14,525 nucleotides of DNA from Chthonomonadaceae bacterium (GTDB taxonomy: Bacteria; Armatimonadota; Chthonomonadetes; Chthonomonadales; Chthonomonadaceae), in the NCBI GenBank assembly GCA_014377395.1, contig JACMPS010000488.1, forward strand, positions 1 to 14,525, read 5' to 3'. Shown in pieces: positions 6,892 through 14,522 of the stretch. The number at the start of each line of letters is the position of its first letter. Positions within the stretch are counted from its first letter, which is position 1. A program made the translations under genes and the position numbers. Below the pieces are notes generated by a model. The model was not told the DNA's origin, did no database searches, and saw only the letters and a list, made by a program, of their open reading frames with translations.

Positions 6892-7770
6892 TCTCTCCAG
6901 AAGTTGTCTGAGTGGGGCGACCCCGCCCCACCCACCGAGTGCCAAACAGTTGTGAGCGGCAGCAATCGAAGCAAACCGAGCCGACTTAATCAGGTTCCAA
7001 CCCTGAATCTCTCCGAAGAGGATTCCGGCGCGATAAATGTCCCCTGCCCCAGTGCTGTCCACAACTTTGTCTAACTTTAGCACTGCAATGTGAACAGCAT
7101 CGCCACTTTTCCCCTCTTCCGCGACGTAACTTCCTTCGGCTCCCGCCGTTACAATGAACGATTTACCATAGCGATCCCGCATTTTCCGTGCGAAACCCGC
7201 GTAACTTCCTTTTTCATCTTCTGCGTGAGAAGTGATACTGATATGCGCCTCCCGACAAACTTCCTCCGAGCGCATAAAGTCCATTGCTACCACTTTCGCC
7301 CCTGCTTTTGAGGCGGTAAACAGCGCCTCCACGCTCAATTCCCACTTGTTGGGGTCAGCCGTGACATAACGAGCGCGACTTGCGATCTCAGGGGTAAGCA
7401 CGGGAGGAAAAAGAGCCGTATCGCCGCTTCCGAACATCGTTCGCAGACCATCATCGGTGGCAAGACACGCACAAAAGGGAGTTTTCACCTCGTCTGAGAA
7501 AGGTTGTAACGATAAATCGAGTGCAGGGGCTTCTTCCGCAAATGATTTTCTCAGAAACTCGCCTTCGGGGTCGGTTCCCAGCGCACTGCCCATCAAGGCA
7601 ACGCTTGCGCCCCATTTTGACAGCGCAATTGCCGTATTGGAGGCTTCACCGCCGATCATCCGCTTTTCCCCTGAGATTGGCATCCATCCGTCGGGTTTCG
7701 GCAACTCCGCCATCTGCCACACGTAATCAATCACTACCGTGCCGTAACAAATCACGTCCCAATCGGTCAT
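6859..7770 (-). CDS. PfkB-family carbohydrate/nucleoside kinase
   Basis: An ATP-dependent kinase of the ribokinase/PfkB superfamily, probably phosphorylating a sugar or nucleoside in the cytoplasm. GGEASNTAIALSKWG (40-54) is the N-terminal substrate-binding signature and DSTGAGDIYRAGILFG (238-253) is the C-terminal signature containing the anion hole and the catalytic base Asp244. At 303 residues it is full length. The substrate cannot be assigned: the internal NxxE motif region is unlike the best-known ribokinases. The start at 7770 was chosen because MTDWDVICYGTVVIDY aligns with the first strand and an AAGGTG lies about 7 nt upstream; an upstream ATG at 7854 would add a very basic 28-residue tail and overlap the previous gene. 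It sits 34 bp after the secreted TPR gene, so it is probably the last gene of that transcript. Its stop lies inside the GH42 gene on the other strand. Confidence 0.88.
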   Translation of the reverse strand: MTDWDVICYGTVVIDYVWQMAELPKPDGWMPISGEKRMIGGEASNTAIALSKWGASVALMGSALGTDPEGEFLRKSFAEEAPALDLSLQPFSDEVKTPFCACLATDDGLRTMFGSGDTALFPPVLTPEIASRARYVTADPNKWELSVEALFTASKAGAKVVAMDFMRSEEVCREAHISITSHAEDEKGSYAGFARKMRDRYGKSFIVTAGAEGSYVAEEGKSGDAVHIAVLKLDKVVDSTGAGDIYRAGILFGEIQGWNLIKSARFASIAAAHNCLALGGWGGVAPLRQLLERLDQDPDSIGQ

Positions 7771-7804
7771 CACGCGCACCTTTCGCCGAAACCTTCTCTC
7801 AAAA

Positions 7805-9778
7805 CTACGGAGCGTTCGCTTCTTTACCTGTTGTACCCAGTCGCTTTGAGGCATCGTTCAACTCACGAAAACCGTCCACGATTGCACCCCGCACGGCTGA
7901 CTCGGCAGTAGGATCGTTTGTGTTGAGGTAATCACGATACAGGCTAACGGCTTGCAACAACATCGAAGCACTTGCCTGATAATGCGCGTGAGTCAAGTTT
8001 TGTCCTGCACCGGGAAGCAATTTATCGAGGTAATCATTGAGGGCAGTGGCACGATCTTTCAGGTCGGCGAGAGACCGTTTCAGATCACTCGTCGTCAGTT
8101 TTCCGGTGCGCTGTGCCTGTAAATTTGCCTGCGCTTCCCCAAGCGCGGACTTCAAGCGAGACTCGATCAGGTGCAACAACGCCACGTAATCATCGAGGTA
8201 ACCCTCCGTTTCCGAGGTAGGTGTCAGGTCTCTGGCGCGTTTCAGATAATCGAGACTTGCAGCGTACTGCGTGGGATCGGTAAGAGCCTGTGCCGCAGAC
8301 ACACGAGCAAGACGACGTAGCGGCAACGGATTTTTCGGATCAGCTTTTAAGGCGGCTTCGTAGGATTTTGCGGCTTCCTCAACTCGGTTGTCAGCGAGAA
8401 GCGCATCCGCCAATGCAACCTGCGAGGCAATATCGCTTGATCCGCCCTTTGCAATTGCCTCGTTGTAGGCAGCAGTTGCACCTATCGTGTCTCCTTTAGC
8501 CGCGAGAATATCCCCTTTTAACCGATAAAGCATACTCTCTTCCGGCATGATCTGGATGGCGCGACTCGCTTCTCCGAGTGCCGCATCCAGCATCTGCCTC
8601 TCTTTATAAGCGAGTACAAGTTGACGTCTTAATCCTACCTCTTTAGGCTTATCGTTGATCGCACGTCTCAGGGATTGAATCACGTTGGCGAGATCGCCGG
8701 ACTGCCGAAATCGAATGATGCTGGTCTCGGTATCGAAACGAGCGGAATTATTTGGCGAGGGTTGGGCTTCGGCCTGCGTTTTCTGTTCGTCTACTCGCCC
8801 GCCCGCTCCGTCCGTCGTAAAGTCGGCAAATCCCCCATTGACGCGGGTGGGAAGTACTGTTTCGTTTTTCGGATCTGATTTTTTGGTGGGGACACGCGGC
8901 GGTTTTGTAATCGCTTTTTCCGACTTTTTGTCTGGCACGTTTTCCGTCGGTTCTTTTTTCGGTTCGGGTTTCGTCACGGCGCGAGTTGGTTTGTCGGGCG
9001 GCTCTGGGCTAGGAACGATGTCGGTAATTCCCCCGTCCGGTGTCGGTTGAAGCGGATCAGGCTGCTTTTGATTTTTCTTTTTCGGCTTTATTTCTTTGCG
9101 GTTCGGACGAGGCGCGTCCCCTATGCTACCGGGTCTGAGCGTTGAAGCCAATCCGAGTTGCACTGCGATACTGTCCGCCGCCAGCGTTGCCACTTCGACA
9201 GGGCGCAATTTTCTGCGAACGACCTTTCCATTATCGAGTTCCTGCTCTAACGAGGTTGGCGTTTTTACTTGATTCACCGAGTTCGTGCGCCACATCATGG
9301 GTCCGATACGTTCCATAATCTGAACGTCCGTCACCATCATTTCTTCTTCACGGTGCGCCGAAGCGATCACAAGGCGAGGCGTATTCAGCAGTGTGGCAAG
9401 CCGTTTCAGAGTGTCTGGGCTGAGCGGCTCCATGACATCGGAGGAGGACAAAGTATGATCACGCAACGCCGCCTGAATGGTGGGATCTGAAACGAAATAA
9501 CTCACGACTTCGAATTTTCCCGACTCGCGCAGTCGCTCTTTTAACAGAATACGAATTGCCGAGTTGGAGTCGAGTTCGCGAGAGGGTTTCGTCTCCTCCC
9601 TTGTGGGAAAGTATACGAGGATTCGAGTTGTCTTCGAGGGGGCAACATTTTGAGCGGGTGCCTGACTCGGCGTTTGCTCCGGTGTTTGCGTCTGTATCGC
9701 GGGGGCATGTCCGAAAGCCGAAACTCCGAGCGATGCCCACAATGCAATTCCCGAAATGGTTTTACCGATCTGATTCAT
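7805..9778 (-). CDS. Secreted or periplasmic TPR protein with an N-terminal CsgG/TolB-like domain
   Basis: No named family is recognised. The protein has a signal peptide (about 1-25, basic N-region, hydrophobic core, AFGHA end) and a Gln/Pro/Thr-rich linker. Residues about 50-215 form an alpha/beta domain (RILVYFPTRE, LLKERLRESGKFEVV, RLVIASAHRE) whose pattern resembles the CsgG/TolB-N fold; this is an inference. A long Pro/Lys-rich stretch (about 218-310) follows, then three to four tetratricopeptide repeats (about 355-490) and a helical C-terminus. A scaffold or assembly role in the envelope fits. The ATG at 9778 was selected because GAGG lies 9 nt upstream and the signal peptide begins there; longer in-frame starts lack a ribosome site. 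It is 40 bp downstream of the zinc-ribbon/TPR gene, in a gap made of 13-bp repeats. Lipidation is not indicated because there is no lipobox cysteine. Confidence 0.8.
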   Translation of the reverse strand: MNQIGKTISGIALWASLGVSAFGHAPAIQTQTPEQTPSQAPAQNVAPSKTTRILVYFPTREETKPSRELDSNSAIRILLKERLRESGKFEVVSYFVSDPTIQAALRDHTLSSSDVMEPLSPDTLKRLATLLNTPRLVIASAHREEEMMVTDVQIMERIGPMMWRTNSVNQVKTPTSLEQELDNGKVVRRKLRPVEVATLAADSIAVQLGLASTLRPGSIGDAPRPNRKEIKPKKKNQKQPDPLQPTPDGGITDIVPSPEPPDKPTRAVTKPEPKKEPTENVPDKKSEKAITKPPRVPTKKSDPKNETVLPTRVNGGFADFTTDGAGGRVDEQKTQAEAQPSPNNSARFDTETSIIRFRQSGDLANVIQSLRRAINDKPKEVGLRRQLVLAYKERQMLDAALGEASRAIQIMPEESMLYRLKGDILAAKGDTIGATAAYNEAIAKGGSSDIASQVALADALLADNRVEEAAKSYEAALKADPKNPLPLRRLARVSAAQALTDPTQYAASLDYLKRARDLTPTSETEGYLDDYVALLHLIESRLKSALGEAQANLQAQRTGKLTTSDLKRSLADLKDRATALNDYLDKLLPGAGQNLTHAHYQASASMLLQAVSLYRDYLNTNDPTAESAVRGAIVDGFRELNDASKRLGTTGKEANAP

Positions 9779-9796
9779 CTTGTCTTGCCTCATTGA

Positions 9797-9830
9797 TCGC
9801 ACAACCGAGTCACACAACTCAGTCGCACAA
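9797..9830. repeat. 13-bp minisatellite, 2.6 copies
   Basis: Three successive units, TCGCACAACCGAG (9797-9809), TCACACAACTCAG (9810-9822) and the partial TCGCACAA (9823-9830), differ by two to three bases. The array fills most of the 40-bp gap between the two TPR genes and runs through the stop codon and last three codons of the upstream gene, so part of the coding end is repeat-derived. Copies are diverged, so recent slippage is unlikely. Confidence 0.7.
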
Positions 9831-11171
9831 TTTGATTCCGGTTTCCACGTAGCGAAGTCCCGACTGCGCGGTTTCCACCTGTCGCCCTGCGGCAATCAGC
9901 CGACGGTATTCCGTTGCGGCTCGCTCATAATTCGACTTTGCAGAAGCTTTGCCGCCCTTACGCAAAAAGCAATAACCGATCTGCTGATAAAGGTAGCCCG
10001 CATCATCACCCGCGCCACCGAGCGCTTTCTGGTATTGAGGAATGGCGCGGCTGAAGTCGCCCTTGAGTTTTAAGTCTTCCGCGATCATTCGGGCGGAACG
10101 CGCTCCACCCCCGCCTCCGGTTTCAACGCGAGTTGCGTTTTTACTTATCCCATTGTCTGCCGATTTCGCGTTGCTGCGTTGCCCGGTATCAATCTCAAAC
10201 TTCATCGTCGAGTTACCCGTTGTTGAGACATTATCCTCGCCGTCCAACATCTCACGTACCTTTACGCTGGTTTTAACGCCTTCGGGGGGCTGAATTTTCA
10301 GGGTGCGATCCGATCCTGCTTTTACTGTCAGATTCTCGGAAGCAGTAGGTTCCGGCGAAGGAGTTGTGCCACGAGCGCGAACCTTGGATGGGATCGGGTT
10401 TCGCTCGGTGGTAGGGGCGGTCTTCCCCTCCTCACGATTCGGGGAGAGGAGATTATTCGGAAAGAGATTCGTATTCGTCCCTGACATTAGCCCCGGAACC
10501 GTGCCGGTGTTTCCCGATGTCGAAGGATTGTTTTGTGCGACTTCAACGGGCGGGGTCGGATTTGTTCCGGTGGAGCCAGGTTGGACAGGAGTGATCTTTG
10601 TAATGGATTCGGTTTTCGTTCCTGTGTTGCGCCAGAGTGCCACGAAGCTTGCTCCCAGAACCATCCCTCCTATTCCAAGTAAAATGGGAACGAGAAGAGA
10701 GGGGGAACGAAGCGGAGAACGTTGCGAATCGGCAAAACGAACGGGTGAAAAAACGGGTGCATTGGTACTGGAGTGAGGACTATTTCGCTTTAACTCTTCG
10801 AGTTTTACGCGGTCGGCAATGTCGTCCGGGTTGATTACGAGGGCGGATTCATACGCACGAACGGCTCCGGGAATGTCCCCCTGCAAAGTCAACAGTTGTC
10901 CCAGCAAAGAGTATGCGGAAGCACTGTTCGGAGTGATCGAAATTGCCTCATTGCAGACAAGGATAGCACCTGTCAGATTGCCTGCCGTCTTCAGATCAGA
11001 GGCTTTTTCCAGCAACGCCGTCATCCGCTCGTCATCGGGAAGGGCGCGAATGTAATCATCCCCATTGACTTTCCCGGACGCCGCAGTTTCGATCCGCTCC
11101 AGAGAATGTCCACACCGACGACAGAATTTGCTTTCCGTCGCATTTTTATCACCACAGTCCGTACAATACAT
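9819..11171 (-). CDS. Zinc-ribbon, TPR and single-pass membrane protein
   Basis: Function unknown. An N-terminal zinc ribbon is formed by Cys3, Cys6, Cys17 and Cys20 (CxxC-x10-CxxC). Two TPR-like helical pairs follow (about 51-84 and 85-118), ending at LVINPDD. A single strong membrane helix lies at about 158-180 (LLVPILLGIGGMVLGASFVALW). The part beyond it is a 170-residue low-complexity linker rich in Thr, Pro, Asn and Ser, and a C-terminal helical TPR-like region (about 355-440) beginning ARMIAEDLKLKGDFSRAI. The topology inferred from the positive charges before the helix and the cytosolic zinc ribbon puts one TPR block inside and one outside the membrane. The start at 11171 has GAGGGAG about 8 nt upstream. 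It is the first gene of the minus-strand cluster, with its own promoter. Zinc-ribbon plus TPR membrane proteins occur in several phyla without a defined role; a sensor or scaffold is one possibility. Confidence 0.8.
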   Translation of the reverse strand: MYCTDCGDKNATESKFCRRCGHSLERIETAASGKVNGDDYIRALPDDERMTALLEKASDLKTAGNLTGAILVCNEAISITPNSASAYSLLGQLLTLQGDIPGAVRAYESALVINPDDIADRVKLEELKRNSPHSSTNAPVFSPVRFADSQRSPLRSPSLLVPILLGIGGMVLGASFVALWRNTGTKTESITKITPVQPGSTGTNPTPPVEVAQNNPSTSGNTGTVPGLMSGTNTNLFPNNLLSPNREEGKTAPTTERNPIPSKVRARGTTPSPEPTASENLTVKAGSDRTLKIQPPEGVKTSVKVREMLDGEDNVSTTGNSTMKFEIDTGQRSNAKSADNGISKNATRVETGGGGGARSARMIAEDLKLKGDFSRAIPQYQKALGGAGDDAGYLYQQIGYCFLRKGGKASAKSNYERAATEYRRLIAAGRQVETAQSGLRYVETGIKLCD

Positions 11172-11274
11172 AGAACGCTCCCTCTAAGGTCACGGGCGCG
11201 GATGCGCTCGATCTTTACAATCCACTTTGATGTGCGACAATGACGCCGATACTTCTGTCCATTCGTGTCGCGCT

Positions 11275-11303
11275 ATTATAGTCGAAATTCACGATCCATG
11301 CAA
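11275..11303 (-). promoter_or_regulatory. Promoter of the zinc-ribbon/TPR - TPR - kinase cluster
   Basis: On the minus strand TTGCAT (11298-11303) and TATAAT (11275-11280) are 17 bp apart. The predicted start near 11268 gives a leader of about 97 nt before the ATG at 11171. The -10 is perfect and the -35 keeps TTG. No other promoter of this quality is seen in the gaps of 40 and 34 bp downstream, so it probably serves all three genes. Confidence 0.65.
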
Positions 11304-11355
11304 GCCGTGCATAGGTTGCTTTTCATTCTTTTTCTCTCTGCTTACTCGAAAAGGG

Positions 11356-13665
11356 TTACTTCACTCGCTCCAATTTGGCAAAGGAGAGCAACAGTTTTTT
11401 GATGCCGACATTCGGAAAAGCCACCGAAACCTGAATATCATCTTTCGTGGCGGAAATTTCCAAGACTACCCCTACCCCGAAAACTGCGTGACGCACTTTC
11501 TGCCCGACGGTATATTCCAGTCCCTCTTTTTGCAGTCGCTCCTGCTCCGGGGTTCGCGTTTCACGCCAGAGATTTTTCTGCGGTTCACGGCGTCCGTAGC
11601 GAGGTGCGGCGCGGGGGTCTTCCCGGTTATCCTCATCGGGGTCAAAGGTAGAGACGGATCGAGTCGCCTTTTTGGTGTTTTGTCCTCGAAAAAGTTCCGA
11701 GGGAATTTCTTTCAGAAAGCGTGACGGAGGATTGTACTGTACATTTCCAAACAGGGTGCGGCGGTTCGCAAACGTAATCGCGAGTTCTTCCATAGCACGG
11801 GTGATGCCGACATAACAAAGCCGTCGCTCCTCTTCCAATTCCTTATCGGAGTTAAGGGAACGCGCATGAGGGAAAATTCCCTCCTCCATCCCGACTAGAA
11901 AAACAAACGGGAATTCAAGTCCTTTTGCCGCGTGAAGAGTCATCAAAGTGACGGCGGGGGTTCCCGCTTCAAGCGAGTCGAGATCGGAAATTAAAGCGAC
12001 TTGCTCCAGAAAAGCGGTCAAAGTCGGCGTTTCCGTTTGTATTTCGAATTCACGGGTCACGCCAACGAGTTCCTGCACGTTTTCCAGTCGGGTTTGCGCC
12101 TCAATGCTCCCCTCTTCCTTGAGTGCCTGCGTATAGCCGCTCCGCTCCAACACCTGCTCCGTCAAATCATGCACGGAAAGCGTGTCTCGCTCGGATTGCA
12201 AGCCCTGAATCATGCGGACAAAATCGGCGAGTTTGTTGCGGGTGCGGGCTTGAACCGTCGAAAGATTTCCGACGCCCTGCAACACGCTCCAGAGCGAACG
12301 CCCGGACAGGTGCGTCTCTTCTTCTAAAGCCGTCAGCGTGGTGGCTCCGATTCCCCGCGCAGGAACGTTTAGAATCCGTTTCAGGCTCACTGAGTCGCTC
12401 AGATTAGCGATCACGCGGAGGTAGCCCATTACGTCCTTGACTTCTTTGCGTTCGTAAAACCGGACGCCGCCGATAATCCGGTGCGGCACTTGCCATGTCA
12501 AAAATGTTTCTTCCAGAACGCGGGATTGCGCGTTTGTCCGGTAGAGAATCGCGTAATCGCCCCATTGTCTTCGATCCGCTTTGATCGCTTCCCGCAGGTG
12601 CGTGGCAATCCAAACCGCCTCTTCCTGCTCGTTTTCCGCCTCATGCTTAATCAGCGGAACGCCTTCCGCATTGTCCGTCCAGAGTTTTTTGTCTTTGCGC
12701 CCCCGATTGTTTTTGACGACGCCATATGCCGCTTCAAGAATCGTTTTGGTGCTACGATAATTCTGTTCGAGTTTGAGAACCTTCGCTTCGGGGAAGTCAT
12801 TCTCGAATTTAAGAATGAGTTCGACGTTCGCCCCTCGAAACAAATAGATAGACTGATCCTCATCACCAACAACACACAAATTCTGGTATTTACCTGCAAT
12901 GAGTTTCACCAGCGTGTACTGCACAAAGTTTACGTCCTGATATTCGTCCACCATGATGTAGCGAAAACGATCCTGCAATTGCTCTAGTACATCGGGGCGT
13001 TCCTGCATGAGACGAACGGTTTCCGTCAACAGATCATCGAAATCGAGGGCATTGTTCTGGCGCAGTTTTTGTTCATAAAGCGGATAAACTTTGCCGCAGA
13101 TGTCCTCGAAAAATCCAAAATAGTGTTCCTTCCAGAGAACGGGCGTAATCAATTGTTCTTTCGCTTTGGAGATCTGGGAGAGGATTGCACGAGGCGCAAA
13201 TTTTTTATCGTCAATGAGAAGTTGGCGCATACATTCGCGCATCAGCGTGAGTTGATCGCCGTCATCATAAACGACAAAATCACGGGAAAGCCCCATTTTC
13301 TCACCGAACTCGCGCAAAATTCGGGCGCAGGTCGCATGAAACGTTCCCACCCACAAAAAACGCCGTACATCCTCCCCTCGTAGTTTCTCGATTCGTTCCC
13401 TCATTTCCTGCGCGGCTTTGTTGGTGAAGGTGACAGCGAGAATGTGACGAGGTGAGACGTTTTGCTCGGCGATTAGGTAGGCGACACGATGGGTGAGAAC
13501 ACGAGTTTTGCCGCTTCCCGCTCCTGCGAACAGCAAAAGCGGACCATCTTTGTGGAGGACTGCCTCACGTTGAACAGGATTCAAGCCCTGTAGTAACGGG
13601 TGAAGAGGCTCAGGGTCAGTTTCGGAGGCGGTTTCGGTTTTGGAACGAGGGTCGAGGTGGGACAT
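11356..13665 (-). CDS. pcrA: UvrD/PcrA-type superfamily 1A DNA helicase
   Basis: A 3'-5' ATP-dependent helicase acting in nucleotide excision repair, replication restart and removal of stalled RNA polymerase. All SF1A motifs are present: motif I AGAGSGKT (47-54), Ia AVTFTNKAAQEMRERI, II VDEYQDV (Asp240-Glu241), III VGDEDQSIYLFRGA, IV QNYRSTKTI (301-309), V TLHAAKGLEFPFVFL and VI RRLCYVGITRAMEEL. The C-terminal 50 residues (VGQKVRHAVFGVGVVLEI onward) are the Tudor-like domain that binds RNA polymerase in PcrA. The length of 769 residues is typical, so it is complete and not a Rep or RecB. The start is ATG at 13665; a TTG at 13707 would add 14 residues but lacks a ribosome site. No Shine-Dalgarno is seen before 13665, and a -10 box ends 6 nt upstream, suggesting leaderless translation. 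It is monocistronic and divergent from the ferritin-like gene. Confidence 0.96.
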   Translation of the reverse strand: MSHLDPRSKTETASETDPEPLHPLLQGLNPVQREAVLHKDGPLLLFAGAGSGKTRVLTHRVAYLIAEQNVSPRHILAVTFTNKAAQEMRERIEKLRGEDVRRFLWVGTFHATCARILREFGEKMGLSRDFVVYDDGDQLTLMRECMRQLLIDDKKFAPRAILSQISKAKEQLITPVLWKEHYFGFFEDICGKVYPLYEQKLRQNNALDFDDLLTETVRLMQERPDVLEQLQDRFRYIMVDEYQDVNFVQYTLVKLIAGKYQNLCVVGDEDQSIYLFRGANVELILKFENDFPEAKVLKLEQNYRSTKTILEAAYGVVKNNRGRKDKKLWTDNAEGVPLIKHEAENEQEEAVWIATHLREAIKADRRQWGDYAILYRTNAQSRVLEETFLTWQVPHRIIGGVRFYERKEVKDVMGYLRVIANLSDSVSLKRILNVPARGIGATTLTALEEETHLSGRSLWSVLQGVGNLSTVQARTRNKLADFVRMIQGLQSERDTLSVHDLTEQVLERSGYTQALKEEGSIEAQTRLENVQELVGVTREFEIQTETPTLTAFLEQVALISDLDSLEAGTPAVTLMTLHAAKGLEFPFVFLVGMEEGIFPHARSLNSDKELEEERRLCYVGITRAMEELAITFANRRTLFGNVQYNPPSRFLKEIPSELFRGQNTKKATRSVSTFDPDEDNREDPRAAPRYGRREPQKNLWRETRTPEQERLQKEGLEYTVGQKVRHAVFGVGVVLEISATKDDIQVSVAFPNVGIKKLLLSFAKLERVK

Positions 13666-13671
13666 ACTTTT

Positions 13672-13702
13672 ATTATACTCGGTTAAAGCCGAGTTCGCAC
13701 AA
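13672..13702 (-). promoter_or_regulatory. Putative leaderless promoter of pcrA/uvrD
   Basis: On the minus strand TATAAT occupies 13672-13677 and the ATG begins at 13665, leaving 6 nt (AAAAGT). Transcription would start at or next to the A of the ATG. The upstream hexamer is weak: TTGTGC (13697-13702) at a 19-bp spacing is the best candidate. No purine-rich ribosome site exists before the ATG. Confidence 0.6.
13677..13694. promoter_or_regulatory. Perfect inverted repeat in the pcrA/uvrD promoter (candidate operator)
   Basis: ACTCGG (13677-13682) and CCGAGT (13689-13694) are exact inverted repeats separated by TTAAAG. The repeat fills the spacer and touches the first base of the -10 box, a classical repressor position. 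It does not match the LexA boxes of E. coli (CTGT-N8-ACAG) or B. subtilis (CGAAC-N4-GTTCG), but LexA sites vary widely among phyla. As RNA it would lie upstream of the transcript start, so it should act as DNA. Confidence 0.5.
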
Positions 13703-13772
13703 AACAAGCAAACTCAGTCGAAACAGACGAGGAATTAAGTCCATAAATGTCTATCTTTTCATGAAAAAAGAG

Positions 13773-13798
13773 GGAACCGCAAAAAGACCGGGGGCGTC
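13773..13798 (+). promoter_or_regulatory. ECF-sigma-like promoter of the ferritin-like gene
   Basis: GGAAC (13773-13777, in the context GGGAACC) is followed after 17 bp by CGTC (13795-13798). This is the general architecture of promoters read by extracytoplasmic-function sigma factors. The predicted start near 13805 gives a leader of about 54 nt. No sigma70-type pair is apparent between here and the gene. Stress control of a YciE/YciF-type gene would be reasonable. Confidence 0.5.
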
Positions 13799-13858
13799 TT
13801 CTTCGCGTACCTGAACAACGGAGTTACGGTGCGTTATTTTTCAAGGAGAATCACTCTA

Positions 13859-14350
13859 ATGAGCAAACTGAACAGCCTTCGGGACTTGTACGTCGCCGAA
13901 TTAAAAGACATCTATTTTGCGGAGAACTTGCTGACCAAGTCACTTCCCAAGATGCAGTCGAAAGCCACCAACCCGAAATTGAAGCAAGCCTTTGAGACCC
14001 ACCTTGTACAAACACAGGGACAAATCAAACGCCTCGACCAGATTTTTGAGATGCTTGGTGAGACCGAAAAAAGCAAGCCGTGCAAAGCCATGCAGGGCAT
14101 CGTCGCCGAAGGCGAAGAGATGATGAGCGAAGACGCAACGCCCGAAGTCATGGACGCTGCTTTGATCTCCAGCGCACAGCGTGCCGAGCATTACGAGATT
14201 GCCGGATACGGTTGCCTTCGTACTTACGCCGAGGAACTGGGCGAAAAAGAGCAGTCACAGTTGCTTCAAGCCACTCTTATCGAGGAGCGCGAGACTGACG
14301 AATTGCTGACTCACCTTGCTAAGTCCCGCCTTAACCTCGCCGCTGTTTAG
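13859..14350 (+). CDS. YciE/YciF-family ferritin-like protein (DUF892)
   Basis: A small four-helix-bundle protein of the ferritin-like superfamily, often stress induced; its biochemical role is not established. The sequence shows the family start LNSLRDLYVAELKDIYFAENLL (residues 4-25), then KLKQAFETHLVQTQGQIKRLD, the AEHYEIAGYG motif (109-118) and EERETDELLTHLA (142-154). Glu14, Glu46, Glu110, Glu113, Glu143 and nearby residues are candidate di-metal ligands. The 163-residue length matches YciF. The ATG at 13859 was chosen because AAGGAG lies 10 nt upstream and the family motif starts at once; a longer start at 13829 (GTG) has no ribosome site. It is a single-gene unit behind an ECF-like promoter and followed by a structured 3' region, divergent from the helicase gene. 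Confidence 0.92.
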   Translation: MSKLNSLRDLYVAELKDIYFAENLLTKSLPKMQSKATNPKLKQAFETHLVQTQGQIKRLDQIFEMLGETEKSKPCKAMQGIVAEGEEMMSEDATPEVMDAALISSAQRAEHYEIAGYGCLRTYAEELGEKEQSQLLQATLIEERETDELLTHLAKSRLNLAAV

Positions 14351-14362
14351 TTTTATTGTCAA

Positions 14363-14414
14363 CGGTCTGAAGACCGCCGCTAAGCACCTTCAGTGAAGGC
14401 GTCCTACCGGACGC
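14363..14414 (+). repeat. Cluster of three consecutive small hairpins
   Basis: Within 52 nt after the ferritin-like gene there are three adjacent stem-loops: CGGTC-TGAA-GACCG (14363-14376), CCTTC-AGT-GAAGG (14387-14399) and GCGTCC-TACC-GGACGC (14399-14414), with 5-, 5- and 6-bp perfect stems. None is followed by a T-run. Such clusters can be a REP-like dispersed element, a 3' UTR stabiliser or part of a small RNA. I cannot say which from one copy. Confidence 0.55.
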
Positions 14415-14487
14415 GATTTGGGGAGGAACGAGATCGCTTTACTGGGTGTTTCTCTTCTCAGGATGATTAAAACAAACTCAGAACTAA

Positions 14488-14522
14488 ATTGCCCCGAAAA
14501 CCGTTTAAGTTTTCGGGGCAAT
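14488..14522. terminator. Strong stem-loop terminator at the right edge, probably bidirectional
   Basis: ATTGCCCCGAAAAC (14488-14501) and GTTTTCGGGGCAAT (14509-14522) form a perfect 14-bp stem with a 7-nt loop CGTTTAA. The window ends 3 nt later (CTT), so the T-tract cannot be fully seen. It lies 137 nt past the ferritin-like stop and may also serve a gene converging from beyond the window. Confidence 0.75.

Noticed and set aside
10303..10776. Open frame of 157 codons on the plus strand opposite the zinc-ribbon/TPR gene
   Set aside because: It lies opposite the Thr/Pro/Gly-rich linker, where skewed codon use opens other frames. It has no family resemblance and no initiation signals.
11227..11724. 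Plus-strand frame of 165 codons entering the 3' end of the helicase gene
   Set aside because: Most of it is antisense to the conserved C-terminal domain of the helicase, the translation is cysteine/phenylalanine-rich without motifs, and there is no ribosome site.
12481..12987. Plus-strand frame of 168 codons opposite the helicase
   Set aside because: It is antisense to helicase motifs II-IV and shows no protein family features.
13672..13694. Known LexA box at the helicase promoter
   Set aside because: The inverted repeat does not match either the E. coli or the B. subtilis LexA consensus. It is kept only as an unassigned candidate operator.
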